From Patagioenas fasciata (Eukaryota > Chordata > Aves > Columbiformes > Columbidae), in contig NC_092523.1 in assembly GCF_037038585.1 (NCBI RefSeq), positions 44,791,001 to 44,855,000 of the forward strand: a stretch of 64,000 bases of DNA, in the 5' to 3' direction. Each line of letters starts with the position of its first letter. Position 1 is the first letter of the stretch. Shown here piece by piece: positions 1-13,200 of the stretch. Made by a program: the position numbers and the translations under genes. The notes beneath the pieces were generated by a model. It saw nothing but the letters and a program-made list of their open reading frames with translations, ran no database searches and was not told where the DNA came from.

Positions 1-1140
1 ATATTTTTCATCCACTGGAAGTGTCTTTCTATAACTGAGTTCATTGTTTAATTATTATTTATTGCCATTACTCATAACATGCCAGTATATGAAGGTAATA
101 ATTTTTAAAACCAAGAAGTATGCTACCATTTAAGTGAAAAGATAGCAGTAATACATTTTGTGGTATATAACATTTTGTGGTTTAAATAAAAACTTTTATT
201 TATTTGCTAAAGCCTCAGTTTGTAATCTTACCAGTCAGTAGGCACCAATAAACTCAGTTTAAGAAAGTACTAAACATCAGCTTAGGGAGGACTGTACATT
301 TCATGTTTTGAACAGAAGTCAGTTCACCATACAGTAGCACTTCCTTACCAAAAATGTCCAGAAGCTGGAATTATTAATTATTATGCAATAACAGTACCAG
401 GAATGTGTCTCAAATATAATAGTCAGTTTCCAATCATTTCCAAATGTAAAGCCAATCAGAAGCCAGGATGTATTTATATGTATTTATACACTTGTATGCA
501 CACTGAGAAAAGGGTTTATTTCAGGGTTTCACTGTTTACAGCTACATTTCTCAGTATGAAATCCTGAGCAGTCTGGATAAAGATAAGTTTTACCTAGAGT
601 GCTAAAAACTATCTTCTTGGGAACACATTTTCACTTCCACCGCCCTCCCCCTCTTGGGCAGACAGCAGTTGCATGCCAATCGAGTACTATTATTAGATGA
701 CAGCTGCCAAACAGGACACCTGTCTATTTTCCTACACCTGCTTTTTGCAAACTCATCTTCTCTCAAGATACAGCTGCACGACCTAACCTTCCAAAAATTC
801 TTAAGTATCTGTTGGGATGAAGCTTTGATTAAGGAGATCAAGACAGAGTGTGTATGAACGCGTGGATAACCTCCTAATGACCAAAATATAAACTTTCTTC
901 ATTCTGAAGATTCAAGAATAACAAGTCCTTTGTTCTTGCTGTAGAACTGTGTCTCCTCCTGATTTCCAGATGGCTCAGTAGAACCCATTTTTACACTGTA
1001 TTAAGCACACGAAAGAGAAGTGTGCTAAATATGAAGAAGCAAAGCCCCATGGGAACAAGATGTCAACACTCAGAAACTGAAAAGGAAAACAACTGCCTCA
1101 AGTTTTGTCCTTGATTAAGACAGATATCTGCAATACTCAC
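1..1140 (-). other. FNIP2: FNIP2 intron 17, partial
   Basis: This is AT-rich intronic sequence running off the left edge. I looked for the expected last exon (IESNDLPLL...SPYVAQILL type) on the minus strand and did not find it. No repeat family is recognised. Confidence 0.8.
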
Positions 1141-1256
1141 CCCAACACAGTTCCTAATTCTTTTACATGCACTCTTGTATGTCCTCGCAGATATTCTGAA
1201 AGCATTTTGCTTTTGAGATACATCTCTTGTAGTCTATCCTCAAGATGCATTATGCA
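1141..1256 (-). CDS. FNIP2: FNIP2 coding exon 17 (penultimate)
   Basis: 116 nt, codons 1062-1100. It encodes [20 protein letters not shown], then [19 protein letters not shown]. It ends GG before a GTGAGT donor, so at least one more coding exon must follow; in relatives this is about 25 residues. That exon is not visible in 1-1,140. The acceptor is CTACAG. Confidence 0.95.
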
Positions 1257-4200
1257 CTGTAGACATAAACCAAAAACCTCAGAATAGCATTTGCAATTGC
1301 ATGCAAGTTTTTCAGAAATGTAAGCATACCATTTTAGCTCATCCTAGCTAGAATATCTTTCAAACAAAATCTCCACTTCAAAAAATCCAGAAGAGGCAAT
1401 TGGTTTTGCTACAGCTGTGCTAACTACATGAAAAAGTTGCATTACCCTCTCAGAGGGGAACCCTGTCATATAACTGAAGCATTCCAGCTTTTTTGGGCAG
1501 CAAGTTTGTTGCACAAACTGCACATCCATTTTCCACACAAGCCAGCCACAGTGTTTCTGCTGACTTAAATAGTTTTAACTGGGTTCTAAATACACTCAAG
1601 ATATCTTACTAAGAATCAAACCAGAATACTTGGATCAAGATGTCTTTGTTATAAGTCACTACTATTTTTTCCTGAAAGACTCAGTTTAGACAACAGCTTG
1701 TAAAATTAGCACTCTAGGTCTAGGGATCTGTCATTAAAGAAACTAAGACTCAAGAAGTGGAAGACATTATCTTATTCATCATAAAATTAATAGCTCTTTT
1801 GCTCACTACTTTACTGTAGAAGCTAGGTTACAAATCATTTGTTCAAGCTGAACTACCACTTTAATCACTCCCCTTTATTTTAGCAGTAGCATGCTTTTAA
1901 ATACAGTCATGTGACACGTGGTAATTTCTCATACATCAACTGCAGGAGAACAGATGAATGTTAGCTTCAAAGAAAGGGGTTTTTTTTGGTAAGACAAGGT
2001 CAGTAGGTAGAATGTCTTCATAAGGTGAGTAGGTAGGATGTCTTATCAGGTATTTTGTTCTATGACAAAATAAACATTCAATTTGATATATTCCTTCTTT
2101 CCACAGGGCTGGCCACTTCAAAAAAGTTAAATAAGTTCATCCAGGAGATGAAAGCAGGAAGCGCATGCAGAACCTCACATTATCAACTATATAATCATCC
2201 AGCAGACGTAGACAGCAATTAGAAACAGTAGCAGCAAACAGCTTCAGGCCATCGTTCAATGTACTTTCAAATTGAATGAAAACCATAAGTATTAGAAATG
2301 AGATGCTGTGAAACCAGTTTTGCTAATTAAAAAAATAATAAACAGAAAAAAGACTTGTGCTTGTAGGTAGCCTATCATGTATTTTTCTTATGGTCTGGAG
2401 CAAAATGAAGATTTTTAACGATTCTGAGTTTTTATCAGGTCTTGATCATGGAAGATAAAGAGACATTTTAAAAACTGTGCTACATCATGGTACAATAAGA
2501 TCACTGCTACTAGCAGAGGAAAGGCAAAATCTTTGAGAGTAGTGTGATCTATTTGCTTCAAGCAAGTTTTCACTCAAGTCATGATAATCATAACACTTCT
2601 GATTCTAGCCCAAACGGACACATCTTTTCCATCACATGTAACCCGAATGCAAAAAGCCTATGAGCACTTCCTCAGCAGCTCAATATATTTCAATTCTAGT
2701 ACTCATGCTAATAAAAGAAAAAAAATCCATAATCCTTTAAAGTTGTGAGGGAGCAAGTAAGGAAAAATCCCACATCATTGTAAAAAATAGATTCTTTACA
2801 TAAGATTATCTGCTCCTCCTGAATGCCAGCAAAGAATCAAAAGATATTTTTTCCCCATAAGTTTGGTATATGAATCCATTTTGTTCAAAATGTCTACATT
2901 AAGTGAAGTAAGTTTTTTTTTTTTGTTAGCTTCCGCTGCAGCTTCTCTCATTGACTGAATGGAAAAAAAGATGTCAAGTCACTCCTAAAAATAGAAAAGT
3001 AGCTTAAAATGAGGTTAAAGATGCAGTCAGAACTTTTGACATATTGCTGACATGTAGCAGTTGCATTCATCATTTCCCTCTCACCCTGGCATACTGCAAA
3101 GCTCTCTGCTCTATAGTTACCAGTCTGAACTGCCACAACAAAGATATCACCACTTGACTTTCATCCAGTCTCAAGTTGGGCTTTGTTTTTTGTTGTACCA
3201 CAAAAAACTTATTCTGAACTGAAACTGCATGTAAAAAAGAGTATGCTCCTAACAAACTTCAAACACATTGCATTATGCTCATCTCTGATGGATATTAGCA
3301 TATATGTTTTTGTCAAAATTTAAATCAATAGACCACTACAATTAAAACATCACACTTCTCACCCTAGAGTTCAGTGGAATACTTAGCTTCCATGCATCAA
3401 TGGTTCTCTTTCAGCAAAGAGATGTAAAATCCACCGACAGAAGGACTGAAGTGTCTCTAATGTGGATTACAGAAAATTTACAGACTACTAGCACTGGCTC
3501 TTCACTCTTCCTTTTTGTAAGAAAAAGGAAAAAATAACCCTGAAAAACATTCTACCTCCAAACCCCTCTCCACACCACACAAAGCATACACAGTCCTCAA
3601 GGCAAAATTGAAAAGAACACTTCAGTTGCAGAATCAACTATTCAGTTTAAAAATGCCAGAATTTAGACTGTTATTATGCAAGTGTAAGGATGGAATTTAA
3701 CCAAAGTTGCATATTTTTCAGTGTCCAGAAGAATCCAGAGACAACATTGACAATGTACACACATATTTTGCCTAGCACTTGACTTTAAGAACTTATTATA
3801 ATCAATACCACTAATTTTATCCAAAACAGTGCCAACTAATACTATTTATAGCTGTTAGTGTTTAGCTCTATCTTCCTCTTCCATCTGCTAGCACAGTCAT
3901 TACACAGGCTTCCTACAAAGTTTCTCAATGCTATCTGTTGAAGGACAAACCAATTCTGCTAATTGAAAAAGGGATGACTACCGACAAAAACCTACCCCAT
4001 CTCCCCTCACCTACAATCATGCATTAAAAGCTGGATCACAATTATCACTGTCAGAGTAGTGAGTAGTTTTGTTGTAGTCAGCAAAACCAGTATTAGTGAC
4101 TTGCTCTGATGAACTCTACTGCCAATGAGGACATGGAAGGATGCTGCAGGACAGGGAGTCTGCAACATGACAAGGTAACATCTGCAACACACCCAACCCC

Positions 4201-7200
4201 CTACAGAGCCATGGGCAAGGCTATCAGAGACAGTGCTTGCTGACTGGGTTGGCTAAAATACGCATAAACCAGAAGGGTCAAGTAAACACACACAGGCACA
4301 ATTATTTGGGGGGGAGGGAACAAAGAGGCACCCACTGCATGGGGTTCACTAGAAAGCCCAAGAATCCAAAGCTGTATGCCAGGAACAAGGCTTGGGTAAA
4401 TATAAGCTTCAACAACATGGAGAGCAGAGAAATGTGGAATCCATACAAACAAAAAAAGTCGCATTTAAAAGTCCTAATCATAAAAACAGAAGGACCACGC
4501 TATAATTGCCTAAACAACTTTCATTTTGGCATATGTATTTTGGAGTAGTTAACTTTCATCTGATCTTATAGATGTAAACTACAGATAAAACAATATCTGT
4601 TACTGGACTGTAGCATGCATTCTTTTAAATACACTGTACCAACTCTGCATTATTTCAGGCATTAGTTCATTGGTGTAGCAACATGGTGTACAAAACTCAG
4701 CATTTGCTATCTAAGCTAAGCAACTTTCACTAGCTTCAGTAAAGAAATACTTACAAAGTCAGCTGGGACATTGAGTTTGTAAAGCTGTAAAATAGACTGC
4801 AATAAACTGGATACTTGACTTGAAACCAAAACGTCCTTGCCTAACTTCATATTGTCCATCATCTTTCTCTGGCTTGTAGCTACTTGTACATTCCATTTGT
4901 CTGTGTCTGCAATAATGCAGACAGCTTCTGCTATGGGCTCATCTAGCACTGGATGCTGCAACAGATAGAAAACACAAACATTATGTGACATTTTCATACA
5001 CATTTCCACAACTCAGTTTGAGGTCTCACTTCTATTTACACTGAGGCAGGGAATAAGAAAGTGATCAAATTCATATTTTTGCCTGAGAGGAAAACAAAGA
5101 CATCTCAAAAAGAACAAGGAACACCAACTTCAGTGACAGAGTTTAGACTTGGCAATATTGCGTCAGTTACGACTTAACTGACAATTTGATCAGGCATTTT
5201 ATTTTTTCTGTAAGTAGTGCTTCAAAACCATTAATTCAGTATTTTTTCTTCAAGTATTCCATCTTTCCTGAAAAGACAAGTTTTTTCCAAAATGAAATGA
5301 GTCATAATTAGACTGATCCAGTGATGGTGATAGTATATTTTATGTTTCAGAGATATGCAAAGGATTTCACTATGCACCATCAAGGCAGGTACATATGAAG
5401 AGAAAGCATTGTGTTAGACCAATCTGATGTTGTTTAAAGGAGTAACATCCACACACATCGCTGTTTCAGATAGTACATGAACTGATTCCACCAGGGTGAT
5501 TCTTAATTGCTAGAGAAACTGCTGACAATTACTAGATACACACTTAAAATTGCATACTAACACCACACAGTTACTTCAGTGAAACGTTAGTTATAAATTA
5601 ATTATATAACTTAGGAGTACCTACAGCAGAGTAAGAACATGGCAAAATTCTTACCTAAAGACCATTACTTCCCATAGTCAGTCATTTCTGCTAGAGTCTA
5701 GTATAATACAGGCCTCCACAAGACTTCCTCTCCCTTGCAATACATGCCACTAAATGGCAAAATAAGATATTTCAACTTGTGTATAATTTTTATGAGATAT
5801 AGATAATTCTGTCTGCTATTGTGACTGAAAAGAGAAGCAGTTTGAGGTTTTTCTTTCATTGCTTGTAACTTGAAGTTGCAAACAATTTCCTTGTGTTTAT
5901 CTTTGAAGAGAAGCCTTAAGAGAGTATAAAAGAAAGCACATGTGATTCTTGCTTGAACAGGCTTTGCACACGATGAATTAAGGTCTTATATCTTTCAAAA
6001 AGGAAGACATGCTCAGGTGTGGTTGTTAAGAACAGGTTAATAGAAAGAAATCTATTCAAAGACCTCCTTCTGGAGATCTCAGTAATATCACAGTTCCTGC
6101 CATGACTCAGAACTGTACTTTAACTCACATGCATTGCATGAAGTAGGTCTGCTAGTAGACACTGCTTCAGCTTTTCATCATTATTTATTCCATGCAGCAC
6201 TAGATCAGGTATATATGTATGGCAGTAACCACCCAGAAGTGATCTTCCAAAATTCTTCACACATTGACTGCTGATTGTATTTGACCTGAAATACAGAAAA
6301 ATAAGACAGGTAAGATTCTTGCTTGATGAACTGCATCCAGATTTTACATGAATGAGAAGCCTGGTTTATCAGCCTTGCTTCTACAGCAAATACCAAACAA
6401 CAATAGTACTGAAAATACAGTAACCCAATTACCGGTGCTCTTTGAAACAAGGATTTTAAAGGCTGAACTTTAACAATATATCAATTCCTTCAAAATGACA
6501 AAAAAGCAAAACTACATGTATTAGAGCTTGTGGTATCTATAAGCTCCCTGTTCTGCAGCTAACAGATTTGCTAAATTTAAGTTTTCTTCAACTTGGCCCA
6601 AGCAGCAAACTCTTTCTAGCTACCAACCTTGAGCATCAGCAAACTCCACGTCCACCTGTAAAGCTCAAAAGTTTTCAAATAGGATGCCCTTATTTCAAAG
6701 CTGTCTTTGATCTGTCAAATACATCAAATCTAAACAGTTATCAGTTGAAGCAAAGCTTAAGTTTTGCTTGTTCTCAGATGTTCTGTCTACATTAAAAAGT
6801 GTTTTATACAGGAGTTTGATCACTTTTGAAGACATTTGAAGAACATCTATGTCAAAAAAACTTCACTACTACTTGGTTTTCTTTTTGCCAAGTCTGTTTA
6901 CAAGAATCAGAACCACATCAGTGTCTGTTACAGGATTTCAGACTTGAAACCCTGAACATCTCTGAAGTAGCAACAGCTTTTGATTCCATTCAGTTCTAAA
7001 CCAATTTTAACTTCTTTACCTGGGTAAAGGAAGTTCCACTTCTGCAAACTCTTCAAGTCTTTTGCTGACATTATCATGACGCACTTCATCTGGGATACAA
7101 CAATCGCCTTCTTCATCGCTGGCTCCAAGAGCACTGTCTGAGCTCTCATTCCTTGGAATGTCCCCTTCAACTCTGAAGGAAATTTTCCTTCCAGCATCCC

Positions 7201-10200
7201 CATAGGGGACATCTTTAGCACCTACTTTAGCAGAATCCTGTTTGACAGCAGAACCTACTTCTATACAGCCAGAGGAATAGTTCTCCAGATTGCCAGAGCA
7301 TAAAGTTCTAGTTTCTTTCAGGCTCGGCAATTTTACAGTTTTTATGTTACCTGTGGGCAAAAGTGGTTCACTAGATATTGTGTTCACTAAATTCATTTCA
7401 GTTCCTTTACTTTCAATATGTTGGTTAAGCATACTCTCCATCCCCTCACAAGGTGGGATTTGTGCATAACGAATGTTACATTTACTGAAGGGTACAAAGG
7501 CAGCTTCACAACTTTGTTTTTGATTCTGGGAAAGATCCACAGTCAGATTTGTCGAACTGGAGGCACAATGTATCACCTCCGGATTTTTTCTGAATGCCTT
7601 CAGATTTTCTTCCATTTCTCTTCTATGAGTTTCTAAGTCTGACTCTGGTGATGCAGAACTTCCAATCTGAAAGGTGACCTTTTCTAAGTGTGAACTCCTG
7701 TGATCAGACCTTTCAGGACAAGGTAAGGCAGATGACCTACCAGACAATTGCTTTTCCACTTTTCTCTCATTCTGGTTCTTATTCTTCTTTATATCCATTA
7801 AATCCTCAAATTTAGATGGCTCTTCAAAGTGGTAGGATACAATTCCTATATCAGTCACATTTCTTCTCCTACCATCAGCTGCTCCTTTGTGGAAACTGCT
7901 AGATAGACTATCAGATGCCTCAGAGTTCTGACTGACCTTTCCTATTGCTTCTCTCTTTTCTTTTGAAGAGGCTGGGACAACATGAGTGCTTTCGAGGTTA
8001 TGTACTATACTGCCATCACTCTTTGGAGGTAGGAATGGAGGCACAAGAGCAGGTTCATTTTTAACCGTGACAACCACGTAATCAGACTCTTCTACCTCTC
8101 CCTTTTCTAGTGCAGTTGTGATCTTGCTTCCATTTAGCACTTGCTCTTCTTCCCCAGCCTTCTCACTCCACGTCAGCTGATTTTCCTGCAGCTCAGAGCA
8201 CCGAATGAAGTAAGTTAGAACGTAGAGCAAGCGCTGTACCAACTCCTTGCGTTTTCCAACAATAACAGTTCGAGTCAATCTAACTGGAGAGCCTATGGCA
8301 CCGTAAAGATCACCTGTGCAGGAAAACAAAAATTTCACATATTACAACCAAACATAAGCATAAGCTGTACCCATTAAATTCAACACATTTTGAAACAGTA
8401 TTTACTATGGACACAAAACAGACAGTTAATTTCTTTCACAGGAAGTTCATAAAAGTTTAAAACAAAAAAAACCCAAACCAAACAAAAAAACAACAACAAC
8501 AACAAAAGAAAACAAACAAACAAACAAAAAAACCCACAAAACACCAAAAAGAAGTCCCCAGCACTACTTATACCTCACTTGTGTCCAGAAAGGTTCTGGT
8601 GTTTTTGTGAGGGATTAGCTGCTATTACTCAGTTTCTTTCTGTTCAGACCCACTAGAATTTTTATTTGTATGATGCTTTCAAGATGATATAACTTGGAAA
8701 CCAACACAACAGGGGTGAAGAGGAAAATAGATCCAGCTAAACTCCAAAGCCAGCTATACTATTTCCTATTTTTCTACTAATTTTCTTTTACATCAAAATT
8801 ATTCCATTTGATTGCTGTCACTTTATCTGTTAAACACATGAATTTTCATACAGGTAAAATCTAAATAATATTTTTCAGGACTAATATTAAAAACGCAAAA
8901 AACAATTCAATATTAGCTTAATCAATAAGGTTCTGAAAAAAATAGGCATGTGACTACCTTATTGGACAAGGCACATGCACTTCTATGTACTTGGGAGTCA
9001 GCCTCACTAACACAAGCATTTATTATTGGTGTGAAATGGTAGAGAACTAGAAAAACACAGGGTGTTTCAAAAACATGGACCCAACTTGAAATCACTATAC
9101 CTTTAAAAGTTGTTCCACCTTTTTGAAACACCCTGTATATTCACTACTTAAAAGTACAACTGAAATATGAAAGGTAGGTACTACAATATAATGAGTCCCC
9201 CCAAAACTGCTTATTTGCTAGCTCATTTATCCTGAATTGCTTTTTTAATAGAACTGAGGTCATACATATCTTACTTTCAACTTAGTTTTGGGAGAGTGGT
9301 AACTATCTTCCAGCTGCCTATAACCCTACATCAGCTAAAAAGTTTCTATTCCAATGTTCTGGGAGAAGTAAACACAGGCAATAAGGGAACATTCACATGT
9401 CCTACCAGAGAAAGATGGGTTAACTCAAATGTCTGTTACTAGCTTGCATTAACCCAGCTGCCTTCACTTGACAAGCATGAGAGAACATGCACTAAATCAT
9501 CTTTGCCTCACCAAACTGTGGCTGACATCACCAGCAGATGTGAGACAACCACCAAAAGCTCAGTTTTCTTTAATAAATGTTCACCTTGCAAGCAGGCTTC
9601 TCTGGCTTGAGGCTTCATCAGCTACCTGCTAATCTACCAGATTGTTTCAAGTGCTAAGTCCCTGCATAGGGCTGCTCAAATGTTCTGGACCAAGTTTGCC
9701 ACCAGGTTTTTGTAGTAGACCTCAAACAGCAACACTAAATGGAATGTATAATTGGAACTTCAGGAAGGTTTCTACCAAGGGCAAGAGGACCTCTGATTTC
9801 AACATAAGGAGACTACAACAGGGGAAAAAAAAAAAAAAGAAACAACGACACGCCAACAAACCCCAAAAATAAAAAACAAAACAAAACACAACCTCAAACA
9901 ACACATTTATGCCCAGCCTCCTCTTTGCCATACAGACCATAAAAGGAATAAGGCTCCTGACTCCATTCCTGCAAAACAAGGATCAATGAAAATAATTCCA
10001 CTGCTCTCACTTACTGTCTCCCCTGCCAAGATCTGCCATTTGCCACGATGCCAGCAACACACTGGAGAGGCTGCTGTGTGCTGGCATTAGCGTGTTGTCT
10101 TCCTCCAGTTAGGAACACCCTTGCAACTCACCCCATAGCTTAACATGCCAGTAAATTAATTCCCCAGAAATGGAAATCAGGTTGCAGATGACTAAGCTAG

Positions 10201-13200
10201 AATTAACCAGAAAGCCTGGTGGGCCACAAGGACTAGCAATTTGGAAAGGAAATGGGAAGATATCTCTTCACTTTTGAGTTGAGCACAGTTGCTATGGAAA
10301 TCAGATTCAGGCTTCATGTTCATTTGCACAATTAACTTTTATACAAAACCATTCCTAAGAAGACAGTACAAAAAGTCAAAATTGTGGTCTTCAAAACATA
10401 CTAATGCCTACTGTTAAGACCATTAGATGGAAGCTGATGCTTAAGAGACAGTACTATGTCTTCCTGACAGTGGTACTTACAGTTGTATCAATATGTAAAT
10501 CTAATTGGTGTGTAATACGTAATGAAAACGTAGGTCTGAAGGTGGAAAGACAGGTACCTCCAAATAATTTCCTTAATAAAGTAATTTTCATTTTAATGCA
10601 CTAAGTCCCCTTCTTTCTAAAGACGACCAGCAGAGGGCAACATCTTACTTTCATTAGCACTTACTGCAACCACCTGATAATGGCATTCAGGCTTTATATG
10701 AATGAAACAAAACCAGAAAGCAATCGAGTTCAGGCAGTGAGAACTTGGCTAGGCCAATGCTGGCAGCAACATACAGCCTGGGAAGGTGAGAAGAGAAACA
10801 GATTCTTGACTAGTTACCAGTGGTGGCTCCTGGGAGTGACCACAAGAGCTACTATCGATCTTACACCTCCAGTCCAGCTGTTTTTTATAATCCCAGGCCT
10901 GGCTCCATCCTCAACACCCTGAGCAAGCTTCTGTTTTCCCCTCCAAATCTAATCCATCACTCCTCTGCATAATGTTTTGAAGACATAATAAGACAAGGAA
11001 CACTTCTACTACAACTATATGGACACGGTAGCAATAGGTAGTTTCATAAAGATTGCTGACAATAAAAAATGTAACTGAGACAATTGGCAAGAAACACAAC
11101 TAGTAGCACAGCATAAAAGTCACATTATAGCTTTTGTGCACACCTGTTATTTTACATGGCAACATGGTATATCAGTTAAAGTTAAGGCCGACCTGATGTC
11201 AGACCCACAGTTGCTGCCAAGAAGAGGAATTTTCAAGGATTTACCACTGGCAGCATTATTTCCTCAGCTCCCATTCACCTACTCATTGACAGCAGTTACA
11301 ATTAATCCCCTATATCAAGATAACTAAGCTATAAACCAGTTATCAGAACAGCCTGAGGAGCACGGCATAGAAATCTTGGCAAAGGCCCACTCATGTCACT
11401 GTGAATGAATGGAGATACTACCAGTTACCAGATTTCTACTGTTGTCTTGGTGTCTACCTTAGCTCTGTGAGAAAGAGATAAAAAAGGTAGCCAGGGCAGT
11501 TTAAACTACAAAGGGCCTTCAAGGCCCAGAGAACTCCCCTCCATTCAAGTCTGTTCCTTCTTATTCTTCCCAAACTGCTCAGATCATTCACAGTACTTGA
11601 ACACTCTTAATACTTCTATACCAAGTTCCTTGATCAGGCAGTGTAATGGAGGATGACAACAAGGGACCAAGGAAAAAAGCAGAGCAGTCAGGCTACGCAA
11701 ACAGGCCTCCAAATGCTCTGTTTAACCAGACACAAGAGTTGGTAACTCTGCCCAGCTTACAGCAAGACAAATCAGCAAATGGGATCTGTATCATAGGTAA
11801 CTCTCAGATGAGGGGAGTGGATGCAGGAAGGTGCTAGCTATAGAGAAAGCTAAAGCTTTCTATTTCCTACTGACCAAGCTGTGCCCAGAGAGGGTTATAC
11901 GGATGGGATTTTGCCAGCATGTTCACAGACTGTGATGTGCGCTTCTCAGAGAAGGCCTTTATGGGAAGATGGTCAACCGGCATTACAGTTGGGACCCAAG
12001 CCAGATGATACGTCAGCACCGCCGTTAACAAAGCAGCGAAGAACCTAGGACAAAGAATACGACCAAAGTAACACCAGCAAAAGAATATCCCAGTAAGTGT
12101 TTTAACACATTCACATGCACTGGGAAGCACACGAACTCTTCTAAGAAAAAGGAAGCAGGAGAAACTTACTGATTTTTGTTGATCTGTTCTATCAGAAATG
12201 TAAATTCTTTAAGAAAACGCTGGCATAGCTGATTCTTTTCCAGGGTGCTGGACATCATATTAAGCCACACAGGCTCTGCAATCCTTGGAACAGAATATAG
12301 GTTCCAGATTGTAACCCTGCTCAAAGAAAATTCCCAGAATGGTTAAATATGTACATCTCAATCTTGCAAACACAAGTACACCATTTCCTCCTATCACCCA
12401 TTGATTTTTTTTTTTTTTTGTAAGATCTGGGAGACTAAACAAACTGGAAGAGCTTCCCAAACACACTAATTACTAGTGTCCTAGAACAGTGTGTTTAATT
12501 CAGTGTACCAGTAACGTAGTGTCTTCATATGGATTACATATCTGTTTTCCCTTTCTTGCATTTCTCTGTGTATTTATGTTCAGAGAAGCAATCCAGAAAT
12601 CACTTTGAGGTGAGACAGAACCCATTGTATTCATTGCAGTGATTCGATTCCATATTCCAGACATTACAGAAACTCTATCCCATCAAATCCTTTTCTCTGT
12701 CTACTCTCCTGGGTGTCCTTCTTGGCCTCTAGCCATTCCTTCCTCTCTTAGGTACCAAAAAGAGAGCCTTTGACAGCCACTTGATTGTCACCTACACTGC
12801 TGAGTGTCTAAGGCTAGGAGTAGCCAACTCATCTGCCTGAATACAACAATCAATCCACTTGTTCACAAAGTCATCAGCAGAAGCCAAACACCTGATGAGA
12901 TCTTCAAGACTTTGACAGTCCCAGGCACAGGTAAGTAAAGCAGAACTACTTGTACTCTCATTCTGAAATGACAGAGCTGGCTTTGCTAAAGTTTGTAAAA
13001 ACACATTTACCCAATACCCAATCCAGAAAAATCATTCACACTAATTTCAAGACTGGTTAAATTACGAGACTTGGCATTCAGTTGCTTATAACTAGAAGTG
13101 ACAAATATCTTTAGACTGGCATGAGAAGAACTCTCCTTGTAATTGAGAATTCCATCAACTCACCTGAATTCTCCCAGGGCATCCATGACACGGCTGATAT

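Larger units (their letters stand above)
8314..11874 (-). other. FNIP2: FNIP2 intron 13
   Basis: 3.6 kb. It contains a CAAA/CAA-rich tract (8,461-8,550), a short inverted-repeat element (9,057-9,136) and an A-run (9,823-9,895). No other gene is supported. Confidence 0.8.

Noticed and set aside
1..1140. Search for the final FNIP2 coding exon
   Set aside because: No stretch on the minus strand encodes the expected short conserved C terminus after a usable acceptor; it is taken to be outside the window.
4201..4548. Overlapping 87- and 103-codon frames in FNIP2 intron 16
   Set aside because: Opposite-strand chance frames within an intron whose flanking exons already join perfectly.
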